The notes beneath the pieces were generated by a model. It was given only the letters and a program-made list of their open reading frames with translations, was not told the DNA's origin and ran no database searches. From Anaerolineales bacterium (GTDB lineage Bacteria; Chloroflexota; Anaerolineae; Anaerolineales; DRMV01), in contig JALVOR010000354.1 of the NCBI GenBank assembly GCA_027026295.1, positions 1,735 to 8,758 on the forward strand: a DNA stretch of 7,024 bases. The letters run 5' to 3'. The position numbers were made by a program, and so were the translations under genes. Below are positions 6,642 to 7,024 of this stretch, in pieces; the stretch's first letter is position 1, and every line of letters begins with the position of its first letter.

Positions 6642-6649
6642 AAAGTCAA
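6621..6649 (-). promoter_or_regulatory. Promoter of the oppDFABC operon
   Basis: On the minus strand TTGACT (6644-6649, 5 of 6) and TAAAAT (6621-6626, 5 of 6) are separated by the ideal 17 bp. The predicted start is A6614, giving a 40-nt leader to the oppD TTG. This is the strongest promoter-like sequence in the window. Confidence 0.8.
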
Positions 6650-6666
6650 TCAAACAACCCGTCAAT

Positions 6667-6696
6667 TTTGCACGCATTTTCTCCAGATGATACAAT
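6667..6696 (+). promoter_or_regulatory. Promoter of the divergent methyltransferase gene
   Basis: TACAAT (6691-6696) matches the -10 consensus at 5 of 6 positions. A weaker -35 is TTTGCA (6667-6672, 18-bp spacer) or TTGCAC (6668-6673, 17-bp spacer). The start predicted from the -10 box is at or next to A6703, the first base of the ATG. The -35 is about 18 bp from the -35 of the divergent opp promoter. Confidence 0.6.
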
Positions 6697-6702
6697 CCTT
6701 CT

Positions 6703-7024
6703 ATGCCTCCAGACATTCAAAGCCCCCAAAACCCTAAAATCAAACGCCTGCGGGCACTGCAAAAGCGCAGCGGTCGGCGCAGGCACGGCCTTTTCATCGT
6801 CGAAGGATTGCGGCACGTGGGCGCAGCCCTGGAAAGCGGTGCCGATGTCGCTCATCTGCTTTGGGCACCCGACCGCCTGACCAGCGACTACGGGCGCGGC
6901 CTGGTGCAGGAAGCCCAACGGCGCAGCATTCCCGTGTGGCGCGCCACCCCCGAAGCCTTAGACGCCGCCTCGCCGCGCGAGCACAGCCAGGGCATCATTG
7001 CCGCCGTACGGCCTCACCCCACCC
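6703..7024 (+). CDS. SpoU/TrmH-family RNA 2'-O-methyltransferase, N-terminal part (runs off window)
   Basis: The open frame gives 107 codons to the window edge, without a stop. The N-terminus carries the family's RNA-binding (SpoU_sub_bind-like) domain: SPQNPKIKRLRALQKR near residues 7-22, the segment HGLFIVEGLRHVGAALESGA (28-47), and later HSQGIIAAVRP, matching the conserved Q-G-[IV]-[LIV]-A motif before the catalytic domain. The catalytic SPOUT knot itself is outside the window. The family transfers methyl from S-adenosylmethionine to ribose 2'-OH of rRNA or tRNA; the target here cannot be assigned. ATG 6703 is chosen because a TGA lies in frame at 6688 and the conserved region begins within ten residues. 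There is no Shine-Dalgarno sequence and the -10 box is 6 bp upstream, so translation is probably leaderless. It is transcribed divergently from the importer and is probably unrelated to it. Confidence 0.88.
   Translation, partial: MPPDIQSPQNPKIKRLRALQKRSGRRRHGLFIVEGLRHVGAALESGADVAHLLWAPDRLTSDYGRGLVQEAQRRSIPVWRATPEALDAASPREHSQGIIAAVRPHPT

Noticed and set aside
6575..6649. N-terminal extension of OppD to an ATG at 6649
   Set aside because: That start falls in the -35 box, upstream of the predicted transcript start, and the extra 25 residues do not resemble OppD. TTG 6574 with GGAGG is better.

Overview
The window looks like part of a bacterial chromosome, most likely from the Chloroflexota (Anaerolineae-like). 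This rests on three features. The solute-binding lipoprotein has VVVTQVVE repeats and a VTPTPPP linker just after its lipobox, a style common in that phylum. A T-box leader is present, and T-boxes are known there. One promoter also appears to drive a leaderless gene. The placement is inference; no rRNA or marker gene is visible.

Most of the window (about 430-6650) is one minus-strand operon for an oligopeptide/dipeptide ABC importer. In transcription order it encodes ATPase OppD (TTG start, 6574), ATPase OppF (ATGA overlap with oppD), the lipoprotein binding protein OppA, and permeases OppB and OppC. A strong sigma-70-type promoter (TTGACT-17-TAAAAT) lies just upstream of oppD. An 8-bp perfect inverted repeat brackets its -10 box and looks like an operator. 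A 12-bp stem-loop separates oppA from oppB and probably lets the binding protein outnumber the permeases. A 25-codon reading frame of uncertain status lies between oppF and oppA.

The left end (1-398) has no gene. It holds a complete T-box riboswitch on the minus strand, with its own promoter, Stem I, T-box sequence and intrinsic terminator. Its specifier reads best as UUC (Phe) and its UGGU motif fits a tRNA with A73. The controlled gene lies beyond the left edge and is probably a phenylalanyl-tRNA synthetase or another Phe-related gene. Seven degenerate CTTGGCG-type heptads sit between the terminator and the window edge.

At the right end, a plus-strand gene for a SpoU-family RNA methyltransferase diverges from the importer and runs off the window. 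Its -10 box is 6 bp before the ATG and it has no ribosome-binding site, so its mRNA is probably leaderless.

Together the importer genes would capture peptides outside the cell (OppA), pass them through OppBC and power uptake by ATP hydrolysis on OppDF. The adjacent Phe-responsive leader is a separate transcription unit, although no clear terminator divides it from oppC.
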